A stretch of 64,000 bases of DNA from Platerodrilus igneus. Its lineage: Eukaryota; Arthropoda; Insecta; Coleoptera; Lycidae. The stretch spans positions 15,036,001 to 15,100,000 of the forward strand of contig JARFIW010001469.1 in the NCBI GenBank assembly GCA_036346225.1, read 5' to 3'. The position numbers were made by a program, and so were the translations under genes. The notes beneath the pieces are model-generated. The model was not told the origin of the DNA and did not search any database. It saw only the letters and a list, made by a program, of their open reading frames with translations. The first letter of the stretch is position 1. Each line of letters opens with the position of its first letter. Shown here piece by piece: positions 33,140-44,115 of this stretch.

Positions 33140-33762
33140 CGATATAAAAAATAAAGTTGAGCAATGCAAGTTTTGTAAAAATACAGAAATGTTAATCAAA
33201 AGGAACCTTTGTTACCTCATGAACCAGCAACTCTACCTTGGCAAAAACTTTGCATTGATTATATCGATTATAAAAAACTTACCTATTTACTAGTTATTGA
33301 CCATTTCTCTAATTACTTTGAGTTTGTAACTTTCACATCCACAAAAGCAAATGAATTTATAAAAAACCTTAAATCTATTATGTGATCCCTGCTCTAATAA
33401 ACAACGCTTGAAGGTATTTTAACGACTTTATTGACAATACCAACAGTTATTAGTCATCGAAACGTAGACGATGCTCGCAAGTAAACGTCGCGTGGAATAC
33501 TACTCTACATAAAAGTAGGTTACGCTAGGCACGCCATCTGACAATGAATATGATCGCTAACACTATGTTTGCTCGACACGGATTACCTTCCATTATTGTA
33601 TCAGATAATGGACCTGTTCATAACTCAACCGAATTTTAAAATTTCTTAAAAGAATGGGATATAAGCCATAACGCAACAAGTCCATTCTGTGCAAAAAATA
33701 ATGGTCTTGTAGAACGAACAGTTGGCACGATAACACAACACGTAATATATAATAATACAACA
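33140..33762 (+). pseudogene. Gypsy-type integrase fragment, interrupted
   Basis: The zinc-finger end VEQCKFC leads through LLPHEPATLPWQKLCIDYIDY (first Asp region) to YLLVIDHFSNYFEFV. Near 33384 the homology stops and resumes near 33555 with MFARHGLPSIIVSDNGP (second Asp), then FLKEWDISHNATSPF and NNGLVERTVGTI (Glu). The DDE triad is therefore readable, but a foreign piece of about 170 bp and a stop break it. It ends exactly at the left edge of the second zinc-finger duplication block. Confidence 0.8.
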
Positions 33763-33765
33763 TCT

Positions 33766-35697
33766 GTCACTATGAAACATTGACAAGGTGACCGAAGAAT
33801 ACCAGAACATCATATTATAGAAGAGTCGAAAAGTCTACTAGAATCGAATATGTGTTAATTCAGTATATCTACATTGTACTCAAACATGATATTAAAAAAC
33901 TGTTTATTTAGTATTTAACTACAACGTTAGATCCACTTACCTGTCATTTTAGGCCCTACCAAATTTGATTATATCCCCATCCTTACATAAAATTGGTCCA
34001 TCACCAGCATGTATCCCCTTATGTTTTTTTTTAATAAATTAGATACTTTATAAACACAAACTGTACATGAAAATTATTTATCACTAGTATGTCTTCTCAT
34101 ATGTTTTTTTAAATTTCCCGAATCAGATGCTCTGTAATCGCAAACTGTACATGAATATGGTTTATTGCCAGAATGTGTTCTCATATGTCTTTTTAGAGTG
34201 CCCGCCTGAGATGCTTTATAATCACACACCTTACATGAAAATGGTTTATATCCAGTATGTGTTCTCACGTGTATCTTTAGACTACATTTTCCAGACGTTT
34301 TATAATTACAAACCGCACAAGCATATGGTTTTTCACCAGAGTGTATTCTCATATGTCTTTTTAGACTGCCCACTTGAGATGCTTTATAATCGCAAACATT
34401 GCATGATAATGCTTTATCATCAGTGTGTAACATCACATGCATTTTCAGATTAAATTTTCCAGATGTTTTAAAGTCACACACCGCACAAGTATATGGTTTA
34501 TCGCCAGTATGTGTTCTCATATGCGTTTTTAAATGGCCCATTCGAGATGATTTGTAATCACAAATCATACATGAAAATAGTTTATCACTAATATGAGTTA
34601 TCAAATGTTCTTTGAAATAACAAATTTCCCGTGTTTTGGCGTCAGAATGAGTTCTCATATGTGTTTTTAAACTGAAATTTTGAGATGCTTTGTAATCACA
34701 AGTCGTGCAAGCATATGGTTTATCGCCAGTGTGTGTTCTCATATGTTTTTTTAAATTACCCATTTGAGATGTTGTGTAATCACAAACCATACATGCATAT
34801 GGTTTGTCGCCAGTATGTGTTCTCATATGCATTTTTACGTTGAATTTATAAGATGATTTGAAATCACATGTCGTACATGCAAACGGCTGATCTCCCATAT
34901 GCGTCTTCAAATGCTTTTTTAAATATGACATTTGATTTGCTTTGTAATTACACATCATACACGAGAATGCTTTATCACTAGTATGTGTTCTCATATGTAT
35001 TTTTATACGGCCCATTCGAGACGCTTTGTAATTACAAACCGTACATGCGAATGGTTTATCTCCAGTATGTGCTCTCATATGCATTTTCAAAGAGCCCATA
35101 TGGGATGATTTGAATTTGCAAATCGTACATGAATATGGCTTATCCCCAGTATGTGTTCTCATATGTATCTTTAAAGTACTCATACGAGATGTTTTGTAAT
35201 TACAAAGCATACATAATAATAATTGGTCACGATTGAGAGTTCTCATATGTATTTTTAGCTTGTCCATTCGAGATGTTTCATAATCGCAAACAAATGAAAA
35301 TGGTTTAGCATGCGTTGTTATATGCTGGATCAGTTTTCCTTTCTTTATTGTTTTATAGTTACATATATTGCAACAGAGAAGATTAGTACGTTTACTGAAA
35401 AACTCTGAAGTATTAGCAACTTCAAATCTGTTAGTTGCGGACACAAAACTAAAAAATAAGGGCGATTCATCTTCTTCAGTTAATTTGGCCAAAGTATAGA
35501 GTCTTTCCCCGATATCTACGTCTTTAAACTTGTTCTCGTGTGAAGGAGATATATTTATTTTTATGTCACTGTCCATGTTTATAATTAACCTTTATTTACA
35601 GGTGCATTTTAATTCTTTAGGCTTCCGACAGTATCGCATTGCAAAATTAAATGGAATCTAGTTGATTGAGAAATTAGAGCTTATCTGTGTAAGCCCT
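33766..35697 (-). repeat. Zinc-finger duplication block, copy 2
   Basis: The direct counterpart of 11579-13500, in the same orientation. The left edge joins a gypsy integrase fragment; the right edge is followed by unrelated sequence. Confidence 0.75.
34074..35576 (-). CDS. C2H2 zinc-finger protein, copy 2 (500 aa)
   Basis: A paralogue of 11876-13378 with the same length and the same start and stop codons. Roughly four of five residues are identical by eye, with no indels over 500 codons. The finger layout is identical: fourteen good C2H2 fingers, with unit 2 lacking its second ligand pair and unit 10 lacking both Cys. Substitutions fall partly in the finger helices that contact DNA, so the two copies may bind different sites. 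After the stop, an in-frame FSCTVCVYKVSNLL finger remnant follows, as in copy 1. Preservation of the frame in both copies amid decayed transposons suggests selection. Expression cannot be judged from sequence. Confidence 0.87.
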   Translation of the reverse strand: MDSDIKINISPSHENKFKDVDIGERLYTLAKLTEEDESPLFFSFVSATNRFEVANTSEFFSKRTNLLCCNICNYKTIKKGKLIQHITTHAKPFSFVCDYETSRMDKLKIHMRTLNRDQLLLCMLCNYKTSRMSTLKIHMRTHTGDKPYSCTICKFKSSHMGSLKMHMRAHTGDKPFACTVCNYKASRMGRIKIHMRTHTSDKAFSCMMCNYKANQMSYLKKHLKTHMGDQPFACTTCDFKSSYKFNVKMHMRTHTGDKPYACMVCDYTTSQMGNLKKHMRTHTGDKPYACTTCDYKASQNFSLKTHMRTHSDAKTREICYFKEHLITHISDKLFSCMICDYKSSRMGHLKTHMRTHTGDKPYTCAVCDFKTSGKFNLKMHVMLHTDDKALSCNVCDYKASQVGSLKRHMRIHSGEKPYACAVCNYKTSGKCSLKIHVRTHTGYKPFSCKVCDYKASQAGTLKRHMRTHSGNKPYSCTVCDYRASDSGNLKKHMRRHTSDK

Positions 35698-36062
35698 GAT
35701 TCACAATGAAGATAAGCGTAAGACTCGCTGCGTATTAAATTGTATCGCTTTTCTTTCGATTTGTTATCAATTTTAATAAGGTGACATATAAACCTTTGGC
35801 TATATTTGAGTTGCTTACGGACTTAGATTGCACCGCTTTCGTTTCGGTAGTTTAATTATAGCGAGAATTACGATCTCATTCTGCTCAGTTATGGCGGAAA
35901 AACTTAAACGTAGCAGTTGTAACGTAGAGTACGATAAAATTACTTCAAGGCGACTTTGACGTTGCGCACAAATTTCAAAATGACCCAAGCCTGTTAAATC
36001 TATTTCATGCTCAATATACATCTTTTAAATCGTTAAGAGTTGGTTCTTTTGTTCAAAATAAT
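35698..36062. other. No recognised gene
   Basis: Between the zinc-finger block and the 3' end of the CR1/Jockey-type element. No motif was recognised. Confidence 0.4.
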
Positions 36063-36209
36063 TATTATTTATTATTATTATTGCTTTATTATCCAACAGA
36101 ATAACCAATTACAAGATAAAATTAACATAGAAAGAAAATAACAAAATACAAATTTACATATACATAGACAACTTTTATAATAGAGTACGTTAGTAAAAGT
36201 AATGATCTA

Positions 36210-38100
36210 AACTAAGGCAATCCGTCAAGTGAAAAGTGCGTATAAGTATAAGCCAAAAATTCTGAGAACGACATAGCAAAAATGTCGCAATTATTAAATA
36301 ACTTGTTAAATGTTTGTGATATAACATATATTGGAGAATTGGATAATAGATTAGTGTTTGATATTTTATTATAGAATGTTATACTTGTACGTGTATTTAA
36401 CAGACGGAACATTAAAATTTAACTTTGCTAAAATGTATGGTGCATCAATAAATCCTAATAATATTTACGTTGCACTTTTTCTAATAAAGCTATATAAACT
36501 TTATAGTGAGGGTTCCAAATAAGAGCGCAGTATTCTAATTTTGACCGCACTAAAGTTAAATACAACGTTCTCAGTACACGAATGTTGGTAAACATCGTAC
36601 AGTTACGAATTATAAAGCCACAAAGTTTGAATACATCAAATGCGGACGATATGATGTGTTCCGAAAATGATAGTTTCGAATCAAATAGCACTCCAAGATC
36701 CTTAACACTCGTAACACGTGTCAAAATAACACTGTTAAGAGTATAGTTAAATATAATTGGTTGATGTTTACGCGTGAAGGAAATAATTTTACATTTACTT
36801 GTGTTAAGTTGCAAGTAGTTCGTGTTGCACCAGTTCTGAAGTTTATTGAGTTGTAATTGAAGCTTATAGCAATCGTCAACATGCAAAATATTGGCATACA
36901 GTTTAAGATCGTCAGTAAATAGTAATAAATGGCATCTAAATGTTCAACGACGTCATTGATGAAGAGTAGGAATAAAAGCGGGCCCAAATTAGATCCTTGC
37001 GGTACACCTGAATCGGCAACAAACTAATCTGAGTTATATCCGTTGTAAAAAACGTATTGCATTCGGTTATGCAAGTAAGAGGTAAAAAATTGAATTAAAT
37101 TCGTAGAAAAAGCGAAGCTCCCAATTTTTTGTATAATAATTTTGTGGAGAATTCGATCGAACGCCTTGGCAAAATCCGTGTAAATAACATCTACTTAACC
37201 TCTATCATCTAAAACTTCAGACACATCCTGTGTTAAGCAAGTAAGATTTGTCAATGTAGATCTGTTCTCCATGAATCCATGCTGAGCGACAGAAATATAG
37301 TTTTTTACTAATGGATAAATACGCTGATACAAAATAATCTCGAACAATTTAGCAAAATTACATAGGATGCTAATTGGTCTGTAATTTGATATTGTAGTTG
37401 CATTACCACCCTTAAGAATAGGATATATTTTGCCTATTTTCCATTCATCCGGAAAAATACAAGTACTAAGTGATAAATTAAATAGGTACAACAGGGGCAC
37501 CGCAAACACCATTTTACGGTCACGTATAAGAAACTAAGAGATTTGATCTGGCCCGGAGGTAGATTTATTTTTAAGCCTTTCAATTGACTTCACAACTTCC
37601 TCTAACGTTAAGGAATTGATAGTAATTTGTGAATTGATAACAGTGGGAATATTCACATGTTGAGGATCTAACAAGTCAGCTTTGACATATACACTGCTAA
37701 AATATTCCTTGAAGGCATTCATTATATTTTCCGGAGTTTTATACTCGATATTATTATTAGTAAGTGATCCTTATTTAGAACGAACATATTTCCAGATTTG
37801 TTTAGGATCAATACCAAGCGAATCTTGGATGTTTTTTAGATACATAGTGTAGGCTTGTGATATTGCTGTTTTGCAAGTAGAGCGAAGTGCTTTAAAACGT
37901 TGACGGTCGTCTGGACGGTTATACTTATTGCATAAGTTTAAATACTTACTCTTTAGTTTAATAGTGCTGATTATTTCCGGTGTGAACCACACAGGATATT
38001 TCCTTTTTTGTGTGTTACCATACCTTGTATGACGAGAAATTCTCATTGTTAATTTTTGGGAAACATCCGCTCTCGAAACTTCTTGTTTCGTACGAGACTT
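36210..38100 (-). pseudogene. CR1/Jockey-type ORF2, reverse transcriptase part
   Basis: Frames covering the pre-RT linker (KYPVWFTPEIISTIKLKSKY at about 37990), the RT fingers (NKSTSGPDQI, SNYRPISILCNFAKLFE, QHGFMENRSTLTNL), a DFAKAFDRI-like stretch near 37160, GPLLFLLFINDVVEHLD near 36980, a TDDLKLYA-like catalytic loop near 36910, and the thumb (WCNTNYLQLNTSKCKIISF, VKDLGVLFDSKL, SKLEYCALIWNP). In the usual YADD box the first residues appear altered. Stops near 37750, 37530, 37195 and 37025 and frame changes break it. Confidence 0.85.
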
Positions 38101-38104
38101 GTGC

Positions 38105-38689
38105 TATTTTCAAAATAAAAATGCAGCAACACCAACACCACAACTTTCAATACATATCATTTAAATTTTAGAATTTGTTTGACAAATACCTGTAATTAAA
38201 TTGTTTGCTTTTGTGGTGTGTTACCATCTACCGTTATAAAACGATATCATTATAAATACAATAATCAATAACATGTGATAAAAGCTGTTTGTACATATTT
38301 AATAAAATGTATGTAGTACTATTCCGAAAGTAGAAATAAAATTTTTGTTACGCTAAGATTACCAAACGTTGAAGAACATATACAAATTATTCTTTTTAAA
38401 ATTCAAGACAGTTTTTGAGGTTTTTATTAGAGATTGACATATCATTGAAAAGGTAATTTTAAGACATAATATTCACTTATTATCGAAAATGGCGGCCATA
38501 AGAAAAACAAAAGTTGTGAGCGATTCCTTGAAAACAAAAGACATTCGAATGATTATGATCATGCCAAGACTCCTTTTATGGAAGTGTCCTAATAATGTTC
38601 AAGTGTGTTGATGGTGCGGCTTATGGTTCATGTTCTATTATCAAAAAACAAAATTATCTATTTTTAATTTTCTTTGTATCCCTATAGTA
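38105..38689. other. Unassigned block inside the split element
   Basis: About 585 bp between the readable RT linker and the start of the RTE element. AT-rich with no ORF. It may be another insertion or the decayed middle of ORF2. Confidence 0.4.
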
Positions 38690-41600
38690 GAGGATAAAGA
38701 ATACTACTATAGTAAGCCTGCTTATCGTAAAAGGCGATTAAAAGGCGCAGCTAGGGGCAGCAGCCCTGCTGGCTAAAAGATATTGGAGGAGGGTCGGTTG
38801 ATCTCGGGCGATCTTCAACAATTTACAAGCTTGTTGGGGGTTGACCGTGACGGATACGGCTTTTTTCTAAAATCTTTAAAAACTGCGTTGTGGAAAGATA
38901 TGGGAACCTACCAAAATATTTCCCAGGTATGCGTGGCCTAAAACACGAAATATGTATGATGAAGAGCTTACAAGTAAAATTCTTGTCCGGAGGTAAAATA
39001 CTCCGGAAGGAGATACTTGGGGCTCGTCATCGTAAGAATATAAAACAACAGTTCGATTTTGTGATAGGGACTTGGAATGTAAGGTCATTACTTAGAATAG
39101 ATAAGTTAACGAATTTATTAGTCGAAATGAGAAAAGGAAAGCTGGACATTTTAGGTATTAGTGAGGTGAGATGGCCAGATACTAATGACTTTTGGAAAGA
39201 TAATTATAGAATAATTACAACTTCTTCAACTAATGGACAGGCAGGGGTAGGAATAGTGATAGGTAAAAGATTAGGGCATAAAGTTAAAGAGTACTTACAA
39301 TTTAGTGATAGAATTATGGTTAGATTGAGTACAAAACCCACAGACACTGTTTTAGTACAGGTTTACATGCCAACAACTCAGTACGAGGATGAGGAAGTAG
39401 AAAAGGTATACGAGGATATAAATAGTATAATGAGAAAAGTAAAAGGAGATGAGAATTTAATAGTTATGGGCGATTTTAATGCGTCAGTGGGAGAAGGTAT
39501 TGAGGGAAAAATGGTAGGAAAATTTGGGTATGGCAGGCGAAATGATAGAGGAGAAAGATTAGTTGAGTTTTGCCAGGAACATAGATTAGTAACTGTAAAC
39601 ACCCTATTCAACAACATGTTAGGAGAAGATATACCTGGAAAGCGCCAGGTGATAGGGCTAGATACCAAATAGATTATATTTTAGTTAAACAAAGATTTAG
39701 AATCCAAGTTAAAAACTTTCGTAGTTATCCAGGGACTGACATAGATAGCGATCATAACTTAGTTAAAATGAAGTGTAAACTAAAATTCAAAAAATTGAGA
39801 AAGGTTAAAAGAGAGGGATGGGATCTAGGTAAGCTTAATGATAGTAGAGTAAAAGAGGAATATAAACAAGTATTAGATAATAAGAACAAAGAGATAGTTG
39901 TAGGAGGGAACGTAGAAAATAGATGGAATGAAATAAAAAGGGCTGTACATGATACAGCAACACAGACTATAGGTAAGAAAAAAATAGAAGCGAGAAAACC
40001 CTGGGTAACAAAGGAGATATTAGATTTAATAGAGAATAGAAGAAAGCTTAAATCTTTCAGAGAAATGGATAGTGAAAGTAAGTAAAAATATAATACAGTT
40101 AGAAATAAGATAGTACATGAGTGTAGAAAAGCTAGAAATAAATGGATGGAGGAGAATTGTAAGGGAATACAAGATGATTTGAGAGTAGGTAAGACAGACA
40201 GGGCTTACAGGGCAGTTAAAAAGTTTTTTGGGGAAGATAGGAAAAAATATAATGGTATTAGAGACGAGAATAATGAGCTTCTAATAAATAAAGTTGAGGT
40301 AGCAGACAGATGGAAAAGATATTTAGAAGATTTATATAAGGGAGACTATAAGGATGAGTTAGAAAACGACCAAGAAGAGGATGTAGAAATAGGGTTCTCA
40401 ATATTAAGAGAGGAATTTGATAGAGCTGTTTGGAATCTTAAACTAAATAAAGCGCCAGGGATAGACGATATTCCCGCAGAACTAATAAAATATGCAAGTC
40501 AGAAAACTTTAGACAGATTATATGAACTAGTAAAAGTAATATATGACACAGGTGAGGTTCCAATAGATTTCGAAAAAAATATTATTATCCCAATCCCAAA
40601 AAAGTCAGGAGCTGATAGGTGTGAGAATTTTAGAACGGTTAGTTTAACTTCTCATGCTTCCAAAATACTAACTATAATAATTAAAAATAGAGTAGAAGCA
40701 TTGACTGACAATTATTTAGGCGAAGACCAATATGGTTTTCGTAAAGACAGACAGACTAGAGAACCGATACTAATGATTAGGGTAATTATTGAAAAAAGGT
40801 TACAAAAAAATAAAAAGACTCATTTTGCGTTTGTAGATTTAGAAAAAGCATTTGATAGGGTTAATTGGATTGTTATGTTCAGAGTTTTGCGAAACATTGG
40901 AATTTCTCATAGGGATAGAAAAATTATTTACAGTCTATATAAAAACCAAAGCGTAGTAATTAGATTTGATGAAATAGAAAAGGAAACTAAGATTAGAAAT
41001 GGTGTTAGACAGGGTTGTATACTGTCTCCCTTGATTTTAAATGTTTATATTGAGGAAGTTTTAAAGTTAGCTAGAGAGAGAAAAGAGATAGGTGTTAGTG
41101 TACAGGGACAGAAAATAGACATGTTACCTTTTGCAGATGATATAGCCATTATAGCAGAGTCTAGAAAAGAGTTAGGAGAATTTTTAAATATTTTAGAGGA
41201 AATACTACAAAGTAACTATAGTATGAGAATTAACTCAGTAAAGACAAAGATAATGACAAGTGAGTTACAGCCTAGTTCTAAACCAAAATTAAAAATAGGT
41301 AATACCGAGTTAGAGGAGGTAGATGAATTTTGCTATTTAGGTAGTATAATTACAAAGGATAGACGTAGCAGAAGGGATATAGTAGCTAGAATAGCTCAAG
41401 CTAGAAAAATGTTTTTAAAAAGAAAAACTTACTAATAGCTAATAGTATTAGTTTAGATAATAGAAAAAGTTTCTTAAAGTCGTACGTATGGAGCGTTCTA
41501 CTATACGGTAGTGAGACTTGGACAATTAAAGAAGTAGATAAGAAAAAGATATAAGCTTTTGAAACTTGGTGTTATAGGAGAATGTTAAAGATTAGTTGGA

Positions 41601-41940
41601 CAGATAGAGTAACAAACGAGGAAGTTTATAGAAGGATAGGTGAGGAACCCTGTATGTGGAAACAATTAAAGGTCAGGAGAGATAGAATGATAGGGCACCA
41701 GTTAAGACATGAGGGACTATTTAGTAAAGTCTTAGATTATAGACTACCAAATAAAAATAAAGTAGGGAGGCCTAGACAAAGCTATATTAGTCAAACTATT
41801 AGAGATTTAGGTTGTGAAGGGTATGTAGACCTTTTTAGACTAGCTCAGAATAGAAAAGAATTTAGAGCTGCGTCAAACCGACTTTAAGTAAGTTCGAAAA
41901 CTAAACAAAAAGAATAAGTAAATAAAAATCAGTTAACTAA
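38690..41940 (+). mobile_element. Nearly complete RTE-type non-LTR retrotransposon
   Basis: A 5' leader with GTAAAAGGCGATTAAAAGG and GGCAGCAGCCCTGCTGGCTA (38729-38778) precedes an endonuclease-RT ORF running to 41887 and a short 3' tail. It is inserted in the opposite orientation in the CR1/Jockey-type element. Only a handful of breaks exist, so it is the youngest non-LTR copy here. Confidence 0.85.
38890..41887 (+). pseudogene. RTE-type endonuclease-reverse transcriptase
   Basis: The apurinic-type endonuclease has GTWNVRSLL near 39068, ISEVRW (catalytic Glu) near 39158, VQVYMPT near 39357, VMGDFNASVGEG near 39463 and, after a frame change near 39655, SDHNLVKMK near 39750. The RT domain has NKAPGIDDIPAELIKY, FRTVSLTSHASKIL, FVDLEKAFDRVNW (motif A), GVRQGCILSPL and LPFADDIAII (FADD catalytic box, near 41127). 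The C-terminal part has YGSETWTIKE and MIGHQLRHEG and ends RLAQNRKEFRAASNRL. Defects: frame changes near 39655 and 41430 and stops near 40083 and 41552. The endonuclease is of the type often mis-annotated as craniofacial development protein 2. Confidence 0.88.
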
Positions 41941-41941
41941 A

Positions 41942-42091
41942 TGTCACCATGACATAACTCTCAATTAGTTAGCGGTCTGGCATGTTGGTAGCGATTCGTT
42001 GCTTAAGCCTTACCATAACATATAATTTAATAAACGTCACCATGACATAACCCACAATTAGGTAGCGGTCTAGCATGTTGGTAGCGATTGG
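41942..42091. repeat. Tandem pair of about 94-bp units at the RTE 3' junction
   Basis: GTCACCATGACATAAC followed by TAGCGGTCTGGCATGTTGGTAGCG occurs at 41942-41993 and again, slightly changed, at 42036-42091. The second copy is the coding end of the CR1/Jockey-type endonuclease segment; the first lies next to the RTE 3' end. It may be a long target duplication with a misplaced partner, or a local tandem duplication. Confidence 0.7.
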
Positions 42092-42960
42092 CATAAAGAT
42101 GATTGTATAGGCTTAAATAGTCAGCTTTCTTGCAATTATAGCTCATAGTCCCCTTATTGGTTTTAAAATGGTTAATATAAGAATGTTTGTAGTAAAGGAA
42201 TATATTTAATGAGGGATGGTGGCCGTCTTCATTAAGCAATGGTAATTCTTCGCGTTCAACAGTACAGTTAAGGTCCCTTACCACCAGGTCAAGTAGTCTA
42301 CGGTTATTGTTAGTAATGTCATTAAATTGAAAATACCCACACAAATCAAAAAAGCTTTTAAGCAAATTATAATAGGCATCACTAGTATCAGCAGAAATAT
42401 AGTTTGTGCAATTAAAATCAGCCACAATTAATACCTTCGCACTACTTAAACAAAACCTTTCCTCAAATAGTTCCAAAAATGTTTCAACTGCCACATAATG
42501 AGTGGTAGGTGGTATATAAATTACAAAAATATACAGGATATCGCTACCAATTAAACATTTACAGCCAGTAATATCAATGTTGGTTATCTTATTGGTAATG
42601 TCTGATAGATCAAGAGCAGAACAGAAGATTTTATTTTTAACAGCAAGTAGTACTCCACCTCCCCACTTTAAGCCGATAGTTGCATATTGTCTGTCACATC
42701 TAAAAACGGTGTAAGTATCTGGAAACAGTTCACAATTGTTTATAGAATCAAGCAATGCTGTTTCCGTAATACCAATTACATCATAATGGCTAGCATATAT
42801 TGAAGTATAGAATTGACTTACTTTAGTTCTCAAACCACGAACGTTCTGATAATAACAGTGCAAGGAATTTAGTTTTAAACTTTGATAAGAAGTATCTGTT
42901 AAGTTAGTACGGTCTAAATTATACTTATTATTGCAGTTGGTAATGGAGAGTTTTTGTTGG
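42027..42960 (-). pseudogene. CR1/Jockey-type ORF2, endonuclease part
   Basis: An uninterrupted frame of at least 278 codons encodes an apurinic-type endonuclease that would nick target DNA: YYQNVRGLRTK at the N-terminus, GITETAL (catalytic Glu), VIYIPP, VLIVADFNCTN (Asp and Asn) and a GHHPSL phrase where most relatives have SDHxP. No ATG is near the start; the frame continues upstream without Met to about 42960, close to the ORF1 stop at 42968. Downstream it is severed from its RT by the RTE insertion. This domain itself looks well preserved. Confidence 0.85.
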
Positions 42961-42967
42961 CAACTAC

Positions 42968-43771
42968 TTAGTTTTTTGTAACAATCTTAGGAACGTTCTT
43001 AATGTATTTTATGGTTAGGTTTACCTCACCATTCTTGATTCTGTTATTCAATGTTTCCCGTGGATTGATTAAAAATTTCCGTTGTGTAGGCGTTAAGTCA
43101 GCAACAATCCTGAACGTGGAATTTTTTAGTAGCAAATGTTTATTTCTTAACACAGATCGCACCTCTTTTTCTGAATTAAATATAATTTTAAGTGGACGAA
43201 TTTTTCCTGTAACGATTGCACCAATTCTAACAACTTTAATAATAGACATATCAACATCTGGAACTTGCGGCAAAGTCTTAGTAACATTTGTTTTATCAGT
43301 CATGACACAAGCATTACGATCTGTTGATTGATGTTCCTCTAGGTTAAATAAAATGACGTTTTTTGATCTATAGTTACGATCTTCAAGTTCGCTTAATAAA
43401 GATTCAACAAAAACGGGCGATAATAAGTCAAGCATAGCGCCCTGTTTAAGATTATCGATTTCCTTAGTAAGAGTGTTAATAACTTCATTTAAATGTTTAA
43501 TGGTACCCTTCTCGGCCACACAATTATCGCAATGAAATACAGGTCGTCGTTTATCACTAGCAATTAATAATTGTTGGATTTCGGCACGAGATAATCCCGA
43601 ACAGGTGGTATGTACGGGTAACCGACATTTATCACAGTTAAAGTCGCTATCTTTATGCGCACTTTTATCGCAAATAATACAATTTATCATGATAGGCATT
43701 ATAGCATTTATATACTTTAATTGATAGTGAAGAGCAACAGAAATACACGTCCGTACACTACGAATAAACAC
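42968..43771 (-). CDS. CR1/Jockey-type ORF1 protein with PHD-like zinc finger
   Basis: An intact 267-codon frame, or 243 codons if it starts at the internal MPIMINCIIC. A PHD-like C4HC3 module spans about residues 32-85: CIICDK, CDKCRLPVHTTC and FHCDNC. A coiled-coil stretch (IKHLNEVINTLTKEIDNLK) follows, and then an RRM-like or esterase-less C-terminal half with NVILFNLEE and SIIKVVRIG. ORF1 proteins of CR1-like elements bind RNA and often start with a PHD finger; the arrangement fits. It is the only full-length frame left in this element. Confidence 0.75.
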   Translation of the reverse strand: MFIRSVRTCISVALHYQLKYINAIMPIMINCIICDKSAHKDSDFNCDKCRLPVHTTCSGLSRAEIQQLLIASDKRRPVFHCDNCVAEKGTIKHLNEVINTLTKEIDNLKQGAMLDLLSPVFVESLLSELEDRNYRSKNVILFNLEEHQSTDRNACVMTDKTNVTKTLPQVPDVDMSIIKVVRIGAIVTGKIRPLKIIFNSEKEVRSVLRNKHLLLKNSTFRIVADLTPTQRKFLINPRETLNNRIKNGEVNLTIKYIKNVPKIVTKN

Positions 43772-43990
43772 GCATCGGCAACTGACGCCGTTGAAAAACT
43801 TGAAAGGGAAGGTGCGATTCGTGAACGCTTCAATACTAATTTTTTCTAATGAAACCGCTCTATCTAAACTTGTACGAGTAAACCAGTCCCGTCACGTGCT
43901 AGTTTACCCGTTAATCCAAATACTGTTACGTCAAAAGTATTTATACCGCTGTTTACCCTCCCTACCTTTTAGGGGGAGAGTTGCTTATTT

Positions 43991-44115
43991 GAACGTTTTA
44001 TTGACCGCTTTAATAGTTTAGTCCACCTAAATTATGAGCTGTCAGCCGTGGATAAATTTTCATATTTTCAATCAGGACTGAAGGATCCAGCATTAAGAAC
44101 TTTGATTTTACGAAC
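43991..44115 (+). pseudogene. BEL/Pao-like gag fragment
   Basis: One open stretch reads RFIDRFNSLVHLNYELSAVD, then FSYFQSGLKDPALRTL. It matches the pattern F-x-D-x-F-x2-L-I-H-x-N-x2-L-S-x2-x-K-F-x-Y-L of BEL/Pao gag (DUF1759-like). Nothing of the rest of the element could be recognised, and the match rests on about 40 residues. Confidence 0.4.

Larger units (their letters stand above)
36063..43771 (-). mobile_element. CR1/Jockey-type non-LTR retrotransposon, split by an RTE insertion
   Basis: On the minus strand: ORF1 (43771-42968), endonuclease (about 42960-42027), a foreign block (about 42026-38105), then RT (about 38100-36210) and a 3' end with an ATT/AAT simple repeat at 36063-36090. All parts share orientation and order, so they are one element. 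The exact clade is uncertain. Confidence 0.8.

Noticed and set aside
38890..39672. Host craniofacial-development-like protein gene
   Set aside because: This is the endonuclease domain of an RTE-type retrotransposon, followed directly by its reverse transcriptase.
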